Below are positions 13,709 to 21,666 of a stretch of 47,724 nt of DNA, piece after piece. Location: IMG/VR virus record IMGVR_UViG_3300032047_000028, positions 1 through 47,724 of that record. One strand, 5' to 3'. The DNA is from a virus. Below the pieces are notes generated by a model that searched no databases, was not told the origin of the DNA, and saw nothing but the letters and a program-made list of their open reading frames with translations. The translations under genes and the position numbers were made by a program. Within the stretch, counting starts at the first letter, position 1, and each line of letters opens with the position of its first letter.

Positions 13709-14667
13709 TGGGATTATTTGATGAGCGCGTAGCGTACAAACCATTTGAATATCCAGAATACTATACAGAGGGTTGGCTTAAACAAGCACAGGCGTTTTGG
13801 TTACATACTGAAATACCTATGCAGGGTGACATTAAAGATTGGAAAGAAAAATTAAATGATAAAGAGAAGAACTTGGTCGGAAACATATTACTCGGTTTCG
13901 CCCAGACAGAGTGCGCGGTATCAGACTACTGGACACAGAAAGTTGTCTCATGGTTTCCTAAGCATGAGATACAACAGATGGCTATGATGTTTGGCTCGCA
14001 AGAGACAATACATGCTGTAGCTTATAGTTATTTAAACGAAACATTAGGATTAGAAGATTATGAAGCTTTTTTACACGAGCCGGCAACTGCTGGAAGGTTT
14101 GACAATTTGGTTAGTTATAGCGGTACCGATTCTGTCGGTATTGGTAGGTCTCTTGCTGTCTTTAGTGCTTTTGCTGAAGGGGTTAGCTTATACTCTGCAT
14201 TTGCTGTTCTCTATAGTTTCCAGTTAAGAAATTTACTGAAAGGTATAGGCCAACAAATGAAATGGAGTGTACGAGATGAGTCATTACACAGTAAAATGGG
14301 TTGTAAACTTTTCCGCGATATGTGCAAAGAAACACCTGGTTTATTAGAAAATTGTCAAGAAGATATAGTTGAAGCTGCTAAAACAATGGTAGACTTAGAA
14401 GAAAAATATATTGACAAAATGTTTGAAATGGGTGATATTGAAAACCTAAAAGCATACGACCTTAAACAATTTATAAGAAAAAGAGCAAATGAAAAACTTG
14501 TTGAACTTGGTTACCTCGCGTTTTTTGAGGTTGACGTTAAAGCAGCAGATAATCTTGATTGGTTTTACCATCTTACCGGCGGGCATACCCATACTGATTT
14601 TTTTGCTATACGCCCTACAGATTACAGTAAAGCCAACGAAGGCGAAGACTTCGAGGACATTTGGTAA
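13708..14667 (+). CDS. nrdB: Ribonucleoside-diphosphate reductase small subunit, class Ia
   Basis: A 319-residue protein carrying the di-iron/tyrosyl-radical site. QTECAVSDYW, SQETIHAVAY (E99, H102, radical Tyr106), FAEGVSLY and RDESLHSKMG supply the expected metal ligands. The tail is acidic and ends in W, as in small subunits that dock on the large subunit. With NrdA it makes deoxynucleotides for phage replication. Length is typical of phage NrdB. Confidence 0.93.
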   Translation: MGLFDERVAYKPFEYPEYYTEGWLKQAQAFWLHTEIPMQGDIKDWKEKLNDKEKNLVGNILLGFAQTECAVSDYWTQKVVSWFPKHEIQQMAMMFGSQETIHAVAYSYLNETLGLEDYEAFLHEPATAGRFDNLVSYSGTDSVGIGRSLAVFSAFAEGVSLYSAFAVLYSFQLRNLLKGIGQQMKWSVRDESLHSKMGCKLFRDMCKETPGLLENCQEDIVEAAKTMVDLEEKYIDKMFEMGDIENLKAYDLKQFIRKRANEKLVELGYLAFFEVDVKAADNLDWFYHLTGGHTHTDFFAIRPTDYSKANEGEDFEDIW

Positions 14668-14671
14668 TCTT

Positions 14672-14713
14672 ATGTCAGAATACGAAATGTGGGAAGAGCT
14701 TAATAATAAATAA
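14672..14713 (+). CDS. Possible 13-aa leader-like peptide between nrdB and the next gene
   Basis: ATG 14672 to TAA 14711-14713, 13 residues. It exactly bridges nrdB and the following gene, whose ATG overlaps its stop as TAATG. It might serve only to couple translation. It is too short to judge by composition. Confidence 0.25.
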   Translation: MSEYEMWEELNNK

Positions 14714-14976
14714 TGAAAAAAAAGTGGTGGCGAGAAATCCTTAAAATGATGGTTAGGGATAGAAGATTAAGTCCGGTTGAAAGACTAGCAACTCGTGTAG
14801 GTTATATGGGTGTTGGCTTTTTAATTGCTGGGCAATGGACTATCCAGCCAATTTTGTTTATATTTGGATTTATATGCGTACTAATACAAGTCAGTGTTAG
14901 GCGCCAATGGAATTTAGTGGTGCTACAGCTAAATGGGTTAGTAGCATGGACGTTACATTTTTTAAAAAGTTTATAA
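14713..14976 (+). CDS. Small membrane protein, 87 aa
   Basis: An 87-residue protein with a basic N-terminal 25 residues followed by hydrophobic stretches at about 27-45 and 46-62 and another near the C-terminus, consistent with two or three membrane spans. No family recognised. It lies between the two reductase subunits, an odd place for a membrane protein. Confidence 0.6.
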   Translation: MKKKWWREILKMMVRDRRLSPVERLATRVGYMGVGFLIAGQWTIQPILFIFGFICVLIQVSVRRQWNLVVLQLNGLVAWTLHFLKSL

Positions 14977-14979
14977 TAA

Positions 14980-16743
14980 ATGTGGAATAATGAATGGAAA
15001 AAAGGTGTTGATTACCCATCTTGGGGAGACACGGAGGTATATAAAAAGACTATATCAGGAGGTTATTTGTTACAAGGCGAATCACCTAAAGACGCTTATA
15101 TGCGAGTTGCGAATACAGTCGCTCGGAGATTATTTAAGCCAGAATTGGCAGAAACTTTTTTTAATTACATTTGGAATGGTTGGCTGTGTTTGGCTAGCCC
15201 AGTACTTAGTAATACCGGTACTGACCGTGGTTTACCTATTAGCTGTTTTGGTATTGATGTAGGCGACAGCATAAACGATATTGGCACAAAAAATTTAGAA
15301 ATGATGCTACTCGCAAAGCACGGCGGCGGAGTTGGTATCGGTATTAATATGATTAGACCCGCCGGCGCAACAATAACAGGAAATGGAACATCAGATGGAG
15401 TCGTACCCTTCTGCAAAATCTACGATAGCACAATTCTTGCAACCAATCAAGGATCAGTTAGACGCGGAGCTGCAAGCGTTAATATCAATATTGACCACAG
15501 AGATTTTGAGCAGTGGCTTGAAATACGAGAGCCTAAAGGAGATGTCAACAGACAATCTCTTAACTTACATCAGTGCGCAGTGGTTGGCGATAAGTTTATG
15601 CGAAAGCTTGAACGAGGAGATGCAGACGCTAGATCTAAGTGGAGTAAACTTCTTAGAAAAAGGAAAAGCACCGGAGAACCGTATATCCTTTTTAAAGGAA
15701 ACACTAATAAAGCAAATCCAGCAGCGTACAAAGACAATGCCTTAAAAGTGCATATGACTAATATCTGTAGCGAAATAGTATTACATACAGATGAGTCACA
15801 TAGTTTTGTTTGTTGTTTAAGTAGCTTAAATCTTACTAAGTATGAAGAATGGAAAAATACAAATCTTATCTACGATGCTATCTGGTTTCTTGATGGAGTC
15901 TTGGAAGAGTTTATTCAGAAAGCTAAAGGGCTTAAAGGCTTTGGAAACGCTGTTAGATCTGCTGAGAAAGGCAGAGCACTTGGCTTGGGAGTCCTTGGAT
16001 GGCATACGTACCTGCAACAAAACGGTATACCCTTTGAAGGATTACAAGCACAATTCCAGACAAGACGTATATTTAGCCAAATTAAGATTGAATCTGAACG
16101 AGCATCAAGAGCGCTTGCTGAGGTTTATGGTGAACCTCTTTGGTGTCGTGGCACTGGCCTTCGTAACACTCATCTTAGGGCTGTTGCTCCTACTGTGTCT
16201 AATAGTAAGCTTGCCGGTAATGTTAGTCCTGGTGTTGAGCCTTGGGCCGCTAATGTTTTCACTGAACAAAGCGCGAAGGGTACGTTCATTAGGAAAAATA
16301 AAGAATTAGAAAAAGTACTTCGTAAAGCCGGTATAAATACCAAAGAAACATGGGATAAAATTATGGCTGACGGCGGAAGTATACAAGATATTAAAGAACT
16401 TGATGATTGGGGATATGTGAATGGTAAGCTTACGTTTATTGGCAACAATTCGTACGATCTAACGGGCTTTGATAAAGTTAAAGATGTATTTAAAACCTTT
16501 AAAGAAATAAATCAATTAGAGCTAGTTAATCAAGCCGGCATTCGTCAACAATACATTGACCAATCTGTTAGTTTGAATTTAGCTTTTCCTTCTGAAGCGT
16601 CGCCTAAATGGATTAATCAAGTTCATATGGATGCCTGGAAAAAAGGTATTAAAACATTATATTATATGCGTACGGAATCAGTATTGCGAGGTGATATAGC
16701 CGCAAGCGCAATGAATCCTGACTGTTTAAGTTGTGATGGATAA
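14980..16743 (+). CDS. nrdA: Ribonucleoside-diphosphate reductase large subunit, class Ia
   Basis: A 587-residue catalytic subunit. SPVLSNTGT leads to Cys89 (equivalent of the first substrate-reducing Cys). NICSEI has the thiyl Cys263 with its Asn and Glu partners. Cys278/Cys279 in the CCLSSLNL segment supply the second Cys, and Tyr561-Tyr562 (LYYMRT) form the radical relay. The tail ends DCLSCDG, a CxxC thiol shuttle. The protein begins directly at the catalytic region, without an N-terminal ATP-cone, so inhibition by dATP at that site is probably lost. Confidence 0.93.
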   Translation: MWNNEWKKGVDYPSWGDTEVYKKTISGGYLLQGESPKDAYMRVANTVARRLFKPELAETFFNYIWNGWLCLASPVLSNTGTDRGLPISCFGIDVGDSINDIGTKNLEMMLLAKHGGGVGIGINMIRPAGATITGNGTSDGVVPFCKIYDSTILATNQGSVRRGAASVNINIDHRDFEQWLEIREPKGDVNRQSLNLHQCAVVGDKFMRKLERGDADARSKWSKLLRKRKSTGEPYILFKGNTNKANPAAYKDNALKVHMTNICSEIVLHTDESHSFVCCLSSLNLTKYEEWKNTNLIYDAIWFLDGVLEEFIQKAKGLKGFGNAVRSAEKGRALGLGVLGWHTYLQQNGIPFEGLQAQFQTRRIFSQIKIESERASRALAEVYGEPLWCRGTGLRNTHLRAVAPTVSNSKLAGNVSPGVEPWAANVFTEQSAKGTFIRKNKELEKVLRKAGINTKETWDKIMADGGSIQDIKELDDWGYVNGKLTFIGNNSYDLTGFDKVKDVFKTFKEINQLELVNQAGIRQQYIDQSVSLNLAFPSEASPKWINQVHMDAWKKGIKTLYYMRTESVLRGDIAASAMNPDCLSCDG

Positions 16744-16751
16744 ACTTAAAT

Positions 16752-16787
16752 AAAAAAAGGGGTTCTTAACGAGCCCCTTAATTTTTT
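16752..16787. terminator. Bidirectional hairpin terminator between convergent arms
   Basis: GGGGTTC (16759-16765) pairs with GAGCCCC (16771-16777) around a TTAAC loop. It is flanked by an A-run on the left (16752-16758) and a T-run on the right (16782-16787), with AA/TT pairs extending the stem. It therefore has the stem plus U-tract form on both strands. It lies between the end of nrdA on the plus strand and the endolysin on the minus strand. Confidence 0.9.
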
Positions 16788-17244
16788 ATATTACACTATA
16801 TGTTGTTTTGCCGTTTATTCTTTTGGCTTTTAAACATCTATTTCTATTGCCATCTTGTGATACATAACTTATGTGCACCCAATCTGGGTTTTCATCTGTG
16901 CCAAACTCCCATATCATTTGATCAAAGTCTAAGTTTTCTTTAACCCAATGGTACATTTCTGCATTGGTTTTCCAACCGTATGTGTCATCAATATCAATTG
17001 CCCTACCTTGACAGTGTTGTGATTTAGATGATCCACCAATTGCTTGATTAAGCTCTACAGATCTAAAAAATGAATTTATTTTTATTGGGCCCCCGACCCA
17101 TTCTCTTAACGGCTCAAATATATTTTCAGCTACAGCGGTCATATTGACAAGCTCGTATTCGCCAGGTACATTTTTTATACCTCTTCTTTTAGCTGTATAA
17201 GATTCTACAGCTTCTTTCATACTTATATGTTTACTTATACTCAT
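16786..17244 (-). CDS. Peptidase M15-type endolysin
   Basis: A 152-residue zinc peptidase of the M15 (D-Ala-D-Ala carboxypeptidase/L-Ala-D-Glu endopeptidase) group. It has NSFFRSVELNQAIGGSSKSQH, with H77 and D84 of the SQHxxGRAxDI motif and H124 in WVHISY as zinc ligands. It is expected to cut peptidoglycan peptides at lysis. There is no signal peptide, so release would need a holin or similar. It is the last gene of the minus-strand arm, 2 bases from the outer-membrane barrel gene. Confidence 0.85.
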   Translation of the reverse strand: MSISKHISMKEAVESYTAKRRGIKNVPGEYELVNMTAVAENIFEPLREWVGGPIKINSFFRSVELNQAIGGSSKSQHCQGRAIDIDDTYGWKTNAEMYHWVKENLDFDQMIWEFGTDENPDWVHISYVSQDGNRNRCLKAKRINGKTTYSVI

Positions 17245-17246
17245 GA

Positions 17247-18593
17247 TTAAAATTTAAATTTGCTTCCTATTGTTATTGACCAGGTAGCCGGAATATTTTT
17301 ATTAGTATTTAATACTGCGTTGCCACCTATATTTGCTCTAAATCTTTTACTTATATTAAAATCAAAATTTGAACCTACAATATAGGTAAAATATTTATTA
17401 AATGTTATTTTATTATTAACAGTACTATAGCTAACAGGATTAAACGCAGCCGCCAACATAGGTGATACTATAAATCTTTTTAAATTAAACGGTTTTGTAC
17501 CAAAAAAAACAACAGAAGGTGAAACTATAAATTGCTTATCTATGTTTGTAACTCCCCCTGATATTGCATACCCTCCTACAGATCCTTTTAAAAAATTATC
17601 TTTTTGTCCTAAATAAACATTACTTAAGCCAAACGACGCAACTTTAGTTTTGTAAATATACATAAAGCTTAAGCTAACAGATTGAACCATCATTATACTT
17701 CCTCTACCATATGTTGAACCAAAATAAAGATCTTTTTTACCCGTGCTAGGGTTTCTTAAATATAATTTCTGTTCTTTATCATAATTAAAAAATACATTTG
17801 ATTGAGATACTCCTAAACTAAATTGATTAAGATTATCCCATATCATTGTATTTGCAGCATATGTTGTTGTACCTGTTAAAGAAGATTGAGAAAAGCCAAT
17901 GCTTGCGGCGTTAGTTATAGTACCATCTAAAGCAGACTGCGTAAGGAAATTTGCAGAAACATTAATAGGATTTCTTTTCTTTTGTTTTTTCTCTTCTTCT
18001 TTTTCTTCTTGCTCTTCTTCTTGTTCTTCTTTCTCTTCTTCTTTCTCTTCTTCTTTTTCTTCTTGCTGTTCTTCTTCTACCGCTTCTTCTTCTTTATCTT
18101 CAGTAGTTTCTTCGCTTGTAGTTTCACTTTCTTCAGAAGATGTTTCAGTTTCTTCAGTAGTACTTTCAGTTTCTGTAGAATTATTGTTTTCATTTTCAGA
18201 TGAATTTGAGGTGTTATTTTCTGTTTGAGTATTACTTTGTTCTGATGAGTTTGCTTGGGTTCCGCCCGTAGCATTTGAAGCTGCACTAGAAGCGTTGTTT
18301 GTTGCCTGCGTTGATGTATTTTGTGCCGCAGTTGAGGCAGCTTGATTAGAGGAACACGGCGAAATATTTTCCCACCATAAATACACCTCTTCCATCCAAG
18401 CTCTTAGCACGCCATTGCGTGCATCTTCTACGGTAAACTGCCGTGATTGATTGTAAAAAAATACAGTAGTATACCCAGTTGATTCAATAGATATTGTTTT
18501 AACTTCACCTGTGCACCTATCTGTAAATGTTTGTATTACTGATTGCGCATTAACCGTGAGACTAAATAATAATAATACATATAATCTAAACAC
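17247..18593 (-). CDS. Exported outer-membrane beta-barrel-like protein with Glu-rich linker
   Basis: A 448-residue protein. Signal peptide of about 16 residues ending VNAQ. An N-terminal globular part (about 17-80) has two Cys and several aromatic residues. It is followed by an Ala/Ser/Thr/Asn-rich and then almost pure Glu/Lys/Gln linker (about 80-205), and a C-terminal 240 residues of alternating strands ending in KFKF, as in outer-membrane barrels with a terminal aromatic residue. It is expected in the outer membrane of the infected cell. Function unknown; it could alter surface receptors or help lysis. The linker is encoded by a GAA/GAG-type repeat. Confidence 0.7.
   Translation of the reverse strand: MFRLYVLLLFSLTVNAQSVIQTFTDRCTGEVKTISIESTGYTTVFFYNQSRQFTVEDARNGVLRAWMEEVYLWWENISPCSSNQAASTAAQNTSTQATNNASSAASNATGGTQANSSEQSNTQTENNTSNSSENENNNSTETESTTEETETSSEESETTSEETTEDKEEEAVEEEQQEEKEEEKEEEKEEQEEEQEEKEEEKKQKKRNPINVSANFLTQSALDGTITNAASIGFSQSSLTGTTTYAANTMIWDNLNQFSLGVSQSNVFFNYDKEQKLYLRNPSTGKKDLYFGSTYGRGSIMMVQSVSLSFMYIYKTKVASFGLSNVYLGQKDNFLKGSVGGYAISGGVTNIDKQFIVSPSVVFFGTKPFNLKRFIVSPMLAAAFNPVSYSTVNNKITFNKYFTYIVGSNFDFNISKRFRANIGGNAVLNTNKNIPATWSITIGSKFKF
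17984..18095 (-). repeat. Glu-codon-rich low-complexity repeat
   Basis: On the plus strand this reads as runs of TTCTTC, TTTTTC and CTCTTC blocks. On the minus strand it encodes repeats such as EEKEEEKEEEKEE inside the barrel protein. The opposite frames give Phe- or Ser-rich shadows. The unit is irregular, so the length may vary between relatives by slippage. Confidence 0.8.
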
Positions 18594-18594
18594 A

Positions 18595-19302
18595 TTAATG
18601 ACTAAATATTTTTTTACGCACCATTCTTTTTACAACTTTAGCTACAGCTGTTTCTAATGCTTTTTTAGTTGATGTACCTATTGAAGATTGATTAAACTTT
18701 ACTTCTTCTAAGTTTTCATCATTTAATAAAGTAACTTCGCGGGTGGTTGTGGCTTTTCCAAGACCAGAACCAGTCATATACAACCCGGTTTCAGCATCGA
18801 CCATTTTTACTTGCAAGCCCAATCGTGTTACTAATTTGTTTTTCACGCCGTCTTTAAGGTTTACGGTTTCATCTTCTGATATAGAAAAGTCATACACCTC
18901 AATATAACAAAAGTATTTAGCTAACATAATTTTTCCGCGTATATCAATTTTATTAGCAGTAAAACCTTTTTGTGATGCTTTAAATTGAGTAATCATACGG
19001 TCTTTTATTTCGTCTTTTGTTTCAACGAATTCAAATCTAAATGTCTCATCTAAAAAAGCTACAGTAATATTAGTAAGCCCTAAGCCAATACGGTAATCAC
19101 CAAGCTCAGGATATTGCGATAATACTTCTTCACTGATACCAATATTAAGTAATGCAACTGTTACTGGATCACCATTATATTCGGGTATCGACCATATAGA
19201 TTCTCGGCTTTCAAAATCAGCCACATAATCTTCCGTTTTAGTGCTGCCTATAACTTGCGAAAAACCTATATATGAAGTTAAAATAAATATTATTAGTCTC
19301 AT
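18595..19302 (-). CDS. CsgG-like exported protein
   Basis: A 235-residue protein with a signal peptide ending GFSQ. The C-terminal half (VDAETGLYMTGSGLGKATTT and then SSIGTSTKKALETAVAKVVKRM) follows the CsgG family pattern of a beta-hairpin with Gly-rich turns and a terminal helix. CsgG forms the curli export pore in outer membranes. Unlike E. coli CsgG there is no lipobox Cys after the signal peptide. The start overlaps the previous gene's stop (ATGA). CsgG-like genes have been noted in other marine phages; their use by phages is unresolved. Confidence 0.7.
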   Translation of the reverse strand: MRLIIFILTSYIGFSQVIGSTKTEDYVADFESRESIWSIPEYNGDPVTVALLNIGISEEVLSQYPELGDYRIGLGLTNITVAFLDETFRFEFVETKDEIKDRMITQFKASQKGFTANKIDIRGKIMLAKYFCYIEVYDFSISEDETVNLKDGVKNKLVTRLGLQVKMVDAETGLYMTGSGLGKATTTREVTLLNDENLEEVKFNQSSIGTSTKKALETAVAKVVKRMVRKKIFSH

Positions 19303-19475
19303 ACGCTAATATCAAGAAAGCCAAAAGTCGCATTGCTAGTTTCAACTTCACCGGTAACCATCATGTAAATAAATCCTAATATACCGCATGTGGCTAAAGC
19401 TAACAATACTAGCGCATATGCATTAAGAATAGTTTTAATTACTTTACCAATTAAATTCTTTTTCAGGTTCTTCAT
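19299..19475 (-). CDS. Small single-span membrane protein, 58 aa
   Basis: ATG at 19475 (minus) to TGA 19299-19301 gives 58 residues. It has a Lys-rich start, one strong hydrophobic segment at about 20-40 (with one Cys), then an acidic tail. It overlaps the 82-aa membrane gene by 32 bases and is ATGA-coupled to the CsgG-like gene. A holin or spanin-type role is possible but not shown. Confidence 0.6.
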   Translation of the reverse strand: MKNLKKNLIGKVIKTILNAYALVLLALATCGILGFIYMMVTGEVETSNATFGFLDISV

Positions 19476-19692
19476 CTTTATGTTCTTTAGATTTAATAAT
19501 AGTTTGTTCCTGCATTATAATAGGTTGCTTTACAATTACCGTATCAGTAACAGTTTCAACAACTTCTACAGGGTCTGCCTCACTTGGGCTAAATATAGCT
19601 TCCATATTTGCTATAATAATTCCGCCCGCTGCGGTAATTACAAGTCCCACGGTTGCTACAATTTGGTTTTTAATTTCTTTAAAAAAGCTCAT
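19444..19692 (-). CDS. Small membrane protein with long acidic tail, 82 aa
   Basis: An 82-residue protein with a short basic cytoplasmic start, one membrane helix (about 11-33), and a charged, probably periplasmic tail rich in Val/Thr and Glu/Lys. This layout resembles inner-membrane spanin or stator-like proteins, but no family is recognised. The start overlaps the lipoprotein's stop (ATGA at 19689-19692), so the two are co-translated. Confidence 0.6.
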   Translation of the reverse strand: MSFFKEIKNQIVATVGLVITAAGGIIIANMEAIFSPSEADPVEVVETVTDTVIVKQPIIMQEQTIIKSKEHKDEEPEKEFNW

Positions 19693-20063
19693 CTTACAAC
19701 TGAAAATAATTCGCGACCTATTAAATCATTATCCATTGTTCTAAGCTCAACGGTATAAGAACTTTTTGGAAGCGACGATACATATATATTTAAAATGTTA
19801 TCACCCTTAACACCTTTTAACTTTTCTTGGTTTACTAACTTACCTGTAAAATCATATATTTTTATTCTATATGTGCCATCTTTAGGTAATTTAGTATTTA
19901 TGTTAACCTGCTGAGAAACAATAAGGCTACCAAGCTTTATGCCTTGAAACTCACCAATAACTAATCGCTCTGGCACTTCAATTATTGGGGCAATAGGATC
20001 TTCAATATCTCGTGCGCAGGATATTATAATTAAAAAAATTAGTAGGTTAAATAAATGTTTCAT
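19689..20063 (-). CDS. Lipoprotein with T9SS C-terminal-domain-like region
   Basis: A 124-residue protein with a hydrophobic signal ending IIISC, where C16 is a probable lipidation site. Residues 65-124 (YRIKIYDFTGKLV, then NILNIYVSSLPKSSYTVEL and a final strand) follow the pattern of Bacteroidetes type IX secretion sorting domains: IYDxxGKxV, hydrophobic-L-x-x-L-x-x-G/S-x-Y-hydrophobic. A lipobox and a T9SS-like end on one small protein is unusual, and it could instead be a fibronectin-like beta-sandwich. It follows the 533-aa secreted protein with one base between. Confidence 0.65.
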   Translation of the reverse strand: MKHLFNLLIFLIIISCARDIEDPIAPIIEVPERLVIGEFQGIKLGSLIVSQQVNINTKLPKDGTYRIKIYDFTGKLVNQEKLKGVKGDNILNIYVSSLPKSSYTVELRTMDNDLIGRELFSVVR

Positions 20064-20064
20064 G

Positions 20065-21666
20065 CTATTGTATTTTTAAAATTACCTTTTGACCGCTCGC
20101 TTTTACCGCGTCAGCAACATTAAAATATATTAATCCAGATGTGTTTGTTATATTTACTTTGGGTTTAAATATAAGCTTGTACGGTTTACCTGTTTTAACA
20201 AATTGCTTTCCTTCAGTATCTATACTTCCAAAAAACACTCGTTCATTTTTTGGTGTTGCAAAATTAGTTATTTCATTGCCGGCATCAAATATTACTTCTT
20301 TAAATTCTAGCATTGATTCGTCATATTTAATAACAAATTGCATACCAATTAAATCGTCTTTAGTAAGATTTGTTTCTAATACAACCATACCGCTATCATT
20401 TAAAAATGTGGCAATATCTAAATCGTATTGCTCAGCGGCAGTAGACAATGAAAGCCTTGACATAGCTGTCTGCTGTAATTTTTCAGCAGCTGTTGGCTCA
20501 AATGAATGTGAAAAATCTACGTCACCTATTAAACCATGTGCAAAGCTAAAAACTTTGTCGTTGTCGTTAGGTTCAAAATATATATTTTTACCAAAATAAT
20601 ATTCATCTGTAGATACACCATAATTTTCAGTTCTACCCCAATGATCATAAGAGCCATTTGTTTGGGAAGTAAACCATGTGCTTATATTATTACCCGATAT
20701 ATGGTTTAATAAAACATAAGAGTCAGCGTAATCAACATTACCACTATTGTTAACTTCGCCGTATAAATATTGTAATGAGTAATCAAAAGCATTTCCGGCT
20801 CCTGCTGTAGGGCCGCCGCTGCTTGAACCCGCTTGTCTAAACACAGAATAAACATCTGATATTGTTACAACTTGATCAAGCCACTCAGATGCCATTTGAT
20901 TATCTACATCTATTTCTAAAGAGTATTTTATGTCATTCTCAAGCCCTGTTACTACCGTTTGTTTTTGTCCATCAAAATAACCTGTAGCTACAACTTGATT
21001 ATTTGGAGTTGAAACTTTATAACTAAAATCCTCGGGATTAGCATTGGCAGTATCTAATTTTATAAGAACAGATCCAGCGTCACCACCGGTAACACCAGTA
21101 AGCCCTATAGCTTTTGTCTGTGCGTATATATCAAACAGGTTGCTGTCGCTTTGATCTTCATATCTAGCCCAACTTAAGCTTGTTAAATCTAAATAATCAG
21201 TATAATTATTTAGCGCTTTATCTTTAATTAAGTAATTTACTTTTATAATTTCATCACCTGCACCAAAACTATTTGAGCCTTGTACAACAATTCTTTCTAC
21301 GCTCCAATCTGAATTTGTAGAATACGAATTAGCCCCTGCTTCGCTGTACCACCATACATACTGATCTTTCAAATACGTATTACTTACACCTTGCTTAGGG
21401 TTAAAAGAATACCCATCCCAATGCGTTAAACTAGTTTGGTAATCCGTACTTACAGAAAACTGATGATTAATTTTTTCTAAAAGCTTATTGTTATATTCAT
21501 AATCAAATATAAGCAAGTTACCGGCATCAACTTCGTAATTAATATTAAATTTAATCGTAAGCGTATCACCAACCGCAAATTGTGTTCCATTTACAACACT
21601 ATGGTCTAAATAAGTATTTTGTGCAAATGAAATAATTGGTAGTAATAATAATAATATTTTTTTCAT
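20065..21666 (-). CDS. Secreted modular protein with dockerin-like and cohesin-like segments
   Basis: A 533-residue protein with a clear signal peptide (MKKILLLLLPIISFAQ). Residues 303-326 (GEVNNSGNVDYADSYVLLN and following) match one calcium-binding loop of a dockerin, x-x-N-x-S-G-x-x-D-x-x-D then LL. The C-terminal ~130 residues (DDLIGMQFVIKYDESMLEF, then FFGSIDTEG and LIFKPKV) resemble a cohesin fold, and the N-terminal domain has a similar beta pattern. Acidic, Tyr- and Asn-rich. It is probably exported during infection; role unknown. Overlaps the 162-aa gene by ATGA. Confidence 0.6.
   Translation of the reverse strand: MKKILLLLLPIISFAQNTYLDHSVVNGTQFAVGDTLTIKFNINYEVDAGNLLIFDYEYNNKLLEKINHQFSVSTDYQTSLTHWDGYSFNPKQGVSNTYLKDQYVWWYSEAGANSYSTNSDWSVERIVVQGSNSFGAGDEIIKVNYLIKDKALNNYTDYLDLTSLSWARYEDQSDSNLFDIYAQTKAIGLTGVTGGDAGSVLIKLDTANANPEDFSYKVSTPNNQVVATGYFDGQKQTVVTGLENDIKYSLEIDVDNQMASEWLDQVVTISDVYSVFRQAGSSSGGPTAGAGNAFDYSLQYLYGEVNNSGNVDYADSYVLLNHISGNNISTWFTSQTNGSYDHWGRTENYGVSTDEYYFGKNIYFEPNDNDKVFSFAHGLIGDVDFSHSFEPTAAEKLQQTAMSRLSLSTAAEQYDLDIATFLNDSGMVVLETNLTKDDLIGMQFVIKYDESMLEFKEVIFDAGNEITNFATPKNERVFFGSIDTEGKQFVKTGKPYKLIFKPKVNITNTSGLIYFNVADAVKASGQKVILKIQ

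Noticed and set aside
17899-18228. Plus-strand Ser- or Phe-rich frames over the Glu linker
   Set aside because: They are antisense readings of the Glu/Lys codon repeat of the barrel protein gene.
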